From Dendrocalamus latiflorus (Eukaryota; Streptophyta; Magnoliopsida; Poales; Poaceae), in contig CM029654.1 in assembly GCA_017311315.1 (NCBI GenBank), positions 6,641,382 through 6,705,381 of the forward strand: a DNA stretch of 64,000 nucleotides, in the 5' to 3' direction. Positions 57,914 to 64,000 of the stretch are shown here, piece by piece. Every line of letters begins with the position of its first letter. The stretch's first letter is position 1. Made by a program: the position numbers and the translations under genes. The notes beneath the pieces are model-generated. The model worked only from the letters and a program-made list of their open reading frames with translations. It searched no databases and was not told the origin of the DNA.

Positions 57914-58336
57914 GATACCACTAGCTAGCTACGCTTTGCAGCAGCACGTAGTGGTGACTGCTTATTCCCCTGCGGGCTGGTGAGTTATGTGCGATCGGGT
58001 GGTGCTCTGTACAGAGGCAGGCCCGGTGCATGAGCATTTATGAGATTCCGCTAGCTGTCTGTCACGGCGTGGCGGGGTACCGGGAATTTAGTGATGATCA
58101 GTTCGCGGTGCACGATGCGCTAGTTATACAGTGTAAACAGCGCATATAATTACTGTCCAATCAAATACTCACCAAGCGAATATGAACCGTTACTATTTGT
58201 ATTCGACTCTAACTCCAAAGAAAAAACATGGAATAGAATACGAGATGAGTAATATCTATCCGCATATATCTGTATATCAATGTCAAAATAATACGAGAAA
58301 GTCTACCATAACTTCATTTAGGAACAAGATAATATA
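57914..58336 (-). promoter_or_regulatory. Presumed MATE promoter region
   Basis: The region immediately upstream of the MATE start. I see no convincing TATA box at the usual distance. It is bounded upstream by the Mutator-type MITE at 58,346. Confidence 0.35.
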
Positions 58337-58345
58337 TAGGCGAAT

Positions 58346-58644
58346 GAGTAAAGTCCCTTACCGGTCCTTAAACTTTTTATGTTGTGTCATCCCGGTCCAT
58401 ATACTTTCAAAGTGTGTCATCCCGGTCCATAAACTTTTAAAGTGTGCTATTACTGTGGTAACAACCATGGACCGGGATGACACAGCATAAAAAGTTTAAG
58501 AACCGGGATGACACAGCCAAGATCCGTAACGGGCTAATTTTGAGACCCAAAGAGTGTTTAGGCACCGGGATGACACACTTTGAAAGTCTATGGACCGGGA
58601 TGACACAACATAAAAAGTTTAAGGACCGGTAATGGACTTTACTC
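58346..58644. mobile_element. Mutator-type MITE (299 bp) with long inverted repeats
   Basis: The ends GAGTAAAGTCCCTTACCGG and CCGGTAATGGACTTTACTC are inverted repeats extending about 80 bp, flanked by a perfect 9-bp target duplication TAGGCGAAT (58,337-58,345 and 58,645-58,653). A 9-bp duplication is the Mutator mark. The arms contain ~30-bp direct repeats of TGTGTCATCCCGGTCCAT. The element can fold into one long hairpin. It sits about 430 bp upstream of the MATE ATG. Confidence 0.92.
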
Positions 58645-58653
58645 TAGGCGAAT

Positions 58654-59333
58654 TATCACATCTAAACAGTCGGGGAATATTAAGTGTTCTTTCTTCAATA
58701 TCTCGACGACTAGTCTCTCCGTGTTTGCTCTAATTACATCCTATTATCTAATGTCCTGTGTAAAGAAGCGGATAATTTTCATCTAGTTGTTCATTCGAAG
58801 ACTTATAGAATGAATATGGAATAGAGAAATAAGTATCCGATATTATCTGTGTCTAATTTTAACTCTAAAAAATACAAAATAGAATATAGAATAAATGATA
58901 GCAGTTAGTATTCGCTTGGATTATACCCCTAGCTACAAGTGGTGGGTATGCTCTAGGCCACAAGTCCAACCAATCATTGGTGGCATTGTCAAATTTGCCA
59001 CCTCTGCTCCTCTCACGTGGAAGCTAGTCTTTTTGGCAACCATGCTGTTGGGTGTATCCAAATTAACCAATAGTGAATAATTAATCAAGGGATTAGAACG
59101 TGATGCTAGCTAGTGAACTGGTCCGGTCTGACGAATCCATGTCCTCGTTGTGCATCTAGCACGCATCGAGCTAATTGGATGCTGTCACGAGATCATTTGC
59201 GGCAATTACGTGCTCTCTCTCGCAACTGTTTCCGGTGCCTTTTCACAAGATCTGGTAGTTGATCGCGTCGTGATCGACGACAAGCAAAAGACAGAAGGTT
59301 TTGTGCTTAGATTGCCAAGATTGAGCCAGTGAA
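58654..59333. other. Intergenic sequence
   Basis: No gene or element found between the MITE and the second CACTA. The flanking GAA at 59,331 belongs to the CACTA target duplication. Confidence 0.4.
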
Positions 59334-61229
59334 CACTACTATAAAAAAAAAGTTATCATTGATAGTTTTGAACTATCATCACAAATGATTTTTTAAGCTG
59401 TCTGAATTTATGCGTTAATGATAATCGGAGGTTATGACAAATGGTTCATGAACCATCTGTCATAAATACAACATAGACGGTTTGTTCGGTTTGTAACAAG
59501 AACCGTCTGTAAAGAACACCATCACAAACGGCTCAAACAAAAAACCATCTGTGATACTCGAACATCACGGACGGTTCTAACTACCAACCGTCTGTGATGA
59601 GCAAGTATCATAGACGGTTCGTAGATAGAACCGTCTGTGATGTGCGAGTATCACAGATGGTATTTGGTACGAACCGTCTATGATAATCCTTAACAGACGG
59701 TTTATATCACAAAACTGTCTGTGATAGTTCATTCTATGCCTAAATTTTTTCTATTTTTGGTTAGCCTTAGGAAATATTAAACTATGTCATCTGAGAATAT
59801 GCAAATACAGCAACACATTCTATTTCCATTAAAATTAGAATCCACCATTATAATATCACAACATTACGAGTAGGTTACATATAGCACTGCATACACAAGA
59901 GGACACTTACAATTTTATAAATATAAGCTTCACGGTTACAAATTCAGAAAGATGCTTACACTGCAAGAAACTTCAGGCTAATACAAGTTGGACTTACACA
60001 TCCTTCATTAAACTACAATGTAGAACAAGTGGTGTGCGAAAATTTTCAAGTAGTAGAAACAAAAAGGCAACGAACACTATTTTCAGATTGTATGTCAAAA
60101 TCAATAGCTTCTATACCAGCGATTTGGAATAGTACAGATTTGCCATTGCCTTCTTCCTTTCCATCTTTCTTCAAGTGAAATTTCAGCCGTCCTTGCCAAA
60201 CCCCTTCTCGCCCTTGCCGCGCACAAATAAGTTGGAATAGTACTCGTGGTGTTGGTTCTTCAAGTAAGGAGAGGGGGGTTAATAAGGGGTGAGAGGTGGG
60301 GAGGAGACTGGTACCTGCCATTTGATGCGGAGAGGATGGACGGGTGAGATCGGGACATCACAAATGGTTCGATTTACAAACTGTCTATGATAGAGACAAC
60401 ACAGACGGTTCATAACAAAAATCGTCTATGATAACAGAAGATATCATAGACGGTTCTTATTAAAAACTGTCAGTGATCATGGCCAAACGGTAGATCACAA
60501 AGATAATATATTGGTGCAACATAAATAGCTAGTTTTAAAAGATAAGATAACAAATTTTTATTTGGCTTATATATGCTCGTTTGAAAGGTTTCGATGTGAT
60601 CTATAACTTTGCAGTTGAGACAAAACCCAAATTCCAAAGGGAAAACCAAGAAAAAGAGCAAAACAGAAATCAAAAATTTATGATGCAAATTCAGAGCCAA
60701 AAATGATCGATTTTGGGGGTCTTAGATGATAACTAGTGCAAGCAGGTCATTGTTTTTGGATCAGGCTCGTCGTTAGCTTTCCAATGAGTACAAGAACGTT
60801 GAAAACGGACATCGTATGCAAAAGTTATACCCGTTTTACTAAAGGTGTCTTGGAACAGAATCCTACTTAGACTCAGGTGGGAGATTATGAAATTTCGGGG
60901 AATTGCGAGGCAGGAAACATATCATAGACTATTTTTAATACAAACCTTCTATAAAGTATCACAGACGGTTTAAATAAATAACCATCTGTGATATCTGCCA
61001 TTATCACAGACGATTTTTGTCAATAATTGTCTGCGAATTCTCACAGATGGGTATTAGTAAGAACCGTCTGTGATGTCTTGCATTATCATAGACGGCTTGT
61101 ATGAATAATCGTCTATGAAAATACTATAAACGGTTATTTGTATGAACCATCTGTGATAATTACAGCACAGACAGTTCCTGAGAACCATCTATGATGTAAG
61201 CGTCCAGTATAGCCTCTTTTGTAGTAGTG
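59334..61229. mobile_element. Non-autonomous CACTA element (1,896 bp)
   Basis: The ends CACTACTATAAAAA and CTTTTGTAGTAGTG are flanked by a perfect 3-bp target duplication GAA (59,331-59,333 and 61,230-61,232). Both arms carry dense ACGGTT/AACCGT and ATCACAGACGG subterminal repeats. The internal 60,480-60,920 segment is the inverted counterpart of 32,280-32,670 in the first CACTA, so the two belong to one family in opposite orientation. No transposase frame is present. Confidence 0.92.
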
Positions 61230-61399
61230 GAACCTCTCCCCGTTGTTACCTAGCGTTCGTTCTCTAGTACTGGGCGTATTGAAGCATCAGCCAAGCATTA
61301 ATTAGTTAATGCCGTCGGTAAGCGAAGCACAACTACTAGGGAATGCGGAAGGCGAAGCCAAAGGAATAAGATTTTATTGTGATGAATTATTATTAAATT

Positions 61400-63240
61400 A
61401 GTGAAGCTGGAATTTAGATTTTATAAATTTGTAGCTTGTCTAGACTTTTTGTAGACCTGACTATCAAAACGGTCAGCTCTAGCAGTCGGACCTGTAGCCA
61501 CCAGTGGTCTAACCGGTCAGGCAGGTTGTTTCGACTGAAATTTGGGATTTTTCGGGCATAGGTTGATTTGGTTTGACCTAGGTCAATGCATATATACTGC
61601 ATGATGTATTTTTAGCTATCATGAGTCAAGTTATTAAGAATTTGTGCCTGGAAATGATTTATTTATTTTTGGATATGCAGGGAGGTAATCAGCCATGGTC
61701 AACGGCAAGGGTCAGGGTTACGCTCATAGAGGAGCCGAGGTAAAGAATGATCAAGGATGCCAGGTGAGATGGTTGAGATCAAGCATGGTACGAGAAAGAC
61801 AGAAAAATGTTGAAGAGAAGATTCAAGCGACGAGTTGCACCATATAGCTTGGTCGGTCCAAGTGAGACATGGTTCGATGGAACCGGAATAAGAGAGACTT
61901 GCCGACGCGTAACAAACCAGTAGTGCACCTACACATGGCAAGCATGGTGATTGCTTGCAAAAAAGATGAAGACCAAATCAAGGATGGATATTTTGGTAAG
62001 TTGGCGAAAATACCGAAAACTACCTTGCATCAAAACCGTGACGCTTGAGGGGCACATGGGAAAGTGGTTTAGGTCAATGAGAAGTTGAGAAGATTAAGTT
62101 GGATCAAAGACTAAAAACTTAGCGGATTCGTACTTATGTACTTTGAAAAGAGTGCATGAGTGTAGTGTGTGAGTAAAATCTGTATTGTGTAAGGTTAACT
62201 GGTTTTCCCAAATATACTATTGGATGGTATCCATTAGGGTTAGGTTGACGCTAGTTGCTTATCTATTTAACAGGCTGGGATAGAGACTTATAGTTAACCA
62301 TCCAATCTTTCCTCATTAAAGCCAAGTGTTCTAGGGTTAGGGTCTAAGTAGTGTGGGTGATGTGGTGTGGTCTCTTGTCCTCCACATGGAGTGACCGTAA
62401 AACCTTCATTCTCAAATAGCAATATATCAATTTTGTTCATCTCTCATGAATCCCTCTTGTTTTAGTTGCTTTACTCTTGATTTTGTTGGTTTTGATCTTC
62501 TATCTCCCCTTGATGTCTTATGAAAATCAATCCTCATCCATCTAGGCATCATATTTGTTAAGTTCTTAAGGTTGCTCAGTTTTGCTTAGATGTGATCTTC
62601 TTGGGAGATTTCTTGATTCAAGTGTTTTTGTCTCAAATCTTCAAGAATTTTTGCTTGCTGTGATATGTGAGAATATATCTAGATCTATCTTGGTCATCCT
62701 TTACCCATAAGCTACTTGTATTCCTCGTTTTTTTATTTTTGCTTGGTTTTCTTGTTTTTGGTTTTTGCTCGGTTTTAGTACAATCTTGCTTGTTCTTGAG
62801 AAACGCCAGAACTTTGGGGGAGGACTCATGCTATCCTTGGATGGAATAAGTTCCTAAGATCTCAAGCAAAGTGTGTGTAAAATCACATCTCGTTTAGACT
62901 TGGATTTTTGGAGTTGCATCGTTTTGTGTTGATTTCTTTGTTTTTGATCAGGGGAGCGGTCAAAACATCCCTCTCCAGTCAGACCACCAGAGGCTGGTTA
63001 GACTGGCGTGTAGCTGGTGGTCAGACCACCAAGCACCGGTCCGACTGCCCTTGGAAGCCAGTCTGATCGCCAGAGCTCTGTGTCCTTTGTTTTTCATATT
63101 GTTGAGTTGTTTACTTTGATCTTGGCTTCCAATCCTAATTTTCATAGCTCAATAGTTACTGGAGCAAAGGATTGGTGAATATTTAGGAGAACATTTCGAA
63201 GGCACCGTTTGTCCCCCACTTTGTTGTCACACCGGTTCTA
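61400..63240 (+). repeat. Copia 5' LTR (left end uncertain)
   Basis: LTR sequence ends near CACACCGGTTCTA, just before a primer site at 63,245. It contains CAGACCGGT/GGTCAGACCACC repeats (61,450-61,515 and 62,970-63,065). The 61,790-61,935 part matches the minus-strand copy near 35,630-35,790. The left boundary is approximate, as no TG start with target duplication could be fixed. Confidence 0.6.
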
Positions 63241-63244
63241 CAAT

Positions 63245-63258
63245 TAGTATTAGAGCCC
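63245..63258 (+). other. Copia primer binding site
   Basis: TAGTATTAGAGCCC differs slightly from the common initiator-Met tRNA site TGGTATCAGAGCCC. It lies directly after the LTR. Confidence 0.65.
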
Positions 63259-63298
63259 AGTTAGCTCTTCTCATAGATCTTATCCAGTCTTAGGAACC

Positions 63299-64000
63299 AT
63301 GATATCAGTCAAATATTTAACCAAGCCACTTATTTTCGATGGAATCGATTTCTCTTATTGGAAGGCTCATATGCACTCCTACATCGAGAGTCAAGGGCAT
63401 TTAATTTGGATTAAAGTCAAGAATACATATTTTGTGCCAACCAATAATTTAGTGAATACACCATATGCAGATATGAGTTTGAGCGAGTTGCTCACAAGAT
63501 TGGAAGACCCTCACCGACTACCATGAGCACTCTACCGCAATCAAGAAAGTATGAATCAACTGAAGAAAGAATACTCAATGATCGAGCAAAAACATGGTGA
63601 ATTTTTGGATGAGTTATGGAGAAGGTTTACAAAGATCATTTATGATCTACGTGCTATTGATTTGACCTTTTCTGATTCTGAGAATGCACATCAACTGTTG
63701 GGGTGTACTTGATGTCAAAGTTTGGGGAATAAAGATCACTTCCATTAATGATAACATTATTATGAGTGAGCTTATCATAGATAAGCTTTACTCGATGTTA
63801 AAGACGCATGATATTGTCTTCATCTCATATTTTCTCAAGATAGAGTCGATGTCACTTGTTATTGATCATTCTTGTAGATTTTCATCGTCCGCTTTGCATT
63901 CCTTGAGCGATGAGTAGCTGAAGAAGCTTCCTGAGAATAGCTTATCCATCCTATCCACTAAATTCACAAGAACATACAACACATTGAGCAACAAAGAAGG
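63299..64000 (+). pseudogene. Copia gag start, frameshifted, runs off window
   Basis: ATG at 63,299 opens a gag with FDGIDFSYWKAHMHSYIESQ, the usual Copia opening. A stop occurs at 63,526. Downstream in another frame are MNQLKKEYSMIEQKHGEFLD and YDLRAIDLTFSDSENAHQLL, a UBN2-type gag region, again broken near 63,710. The rest of the element lies beyond the window. Confidence 0.8.

Overview
The window is nuclear DNA of a grass (Poaceae). Pointers are very GC-rich intron-poor coding sequence (RING gene), split plant genes with GT-AG introns, and a dense mix of grass transposon types: Helitron, hAT, CACTA, Mutator MITE, Tat-type Ty3 element, Copia LTRs and an L1-like LINE. An Oryza-like or related grass is plausible, but I cannot fix the species from sequence alone.

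Layout. 1-3,232: GC-rich repeats and an imperfect ~0.8-0.9 kb tandem duplication. 3,233-13,039: a structurally complete Helitron (minus strand) with Rep and Pif1-type helicase domains, two visible disabling mutations and a nested non-autonomous hAT element (3,658-4,516). 13,736-19,124: a gutted Copia-like element whose right LTR is split by an insertion carrying hAT transposase remains. 20,702-26,466: a hAT-like element split by a Tat-lineage Ty3 retrotransposon (20,936-26,147) that lacks the integrase core. 26,736-27,926: an intact single-exon RING-H2 (ATL-type) E3 ligase gene. 28,651-34,363: a 5'-truncated LINE split by a CACTA element (31,972-33,982). 34.4-38.4 kb: a diverged duplicate of the RING gene's 3' flank, a Stowaway-like MITE, a minus-strand Copia LTR and a second hAT transposase relic. 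39,031-40,666: a broken 2-oxoglutarate/Fe(II) dioxygenase gene with a duplicated last exon. 40.7-49.4 kb: degenerate LTR-type repeats. 50,468-57,913: an intact eight-exon MATE (DTX-type) transporter gene on the minus strand, with a 5.3 kb first intron full of retroelement debris. 58,346-58,644: a Mutator-type MITE. 59,334-61,229: a second CACTA element. 61.4-64.0 kb: Copia LTR and gag start running off the window.

Only three host genes are supported: ATL-type E3 ligase, dioxygenase pseudogene and MATE transporter. They are unrelated in function and show no operon-like logic. The strongest content is the transposon archaeology. Many insertions can be bounded to the base with target-site duplications (8-bp hAT, 5-bp Ty3, 9-bp Mutator, 3-bp CACTA, 10-bp LINE, A|T Helitron), which gives a readable order of nesting.
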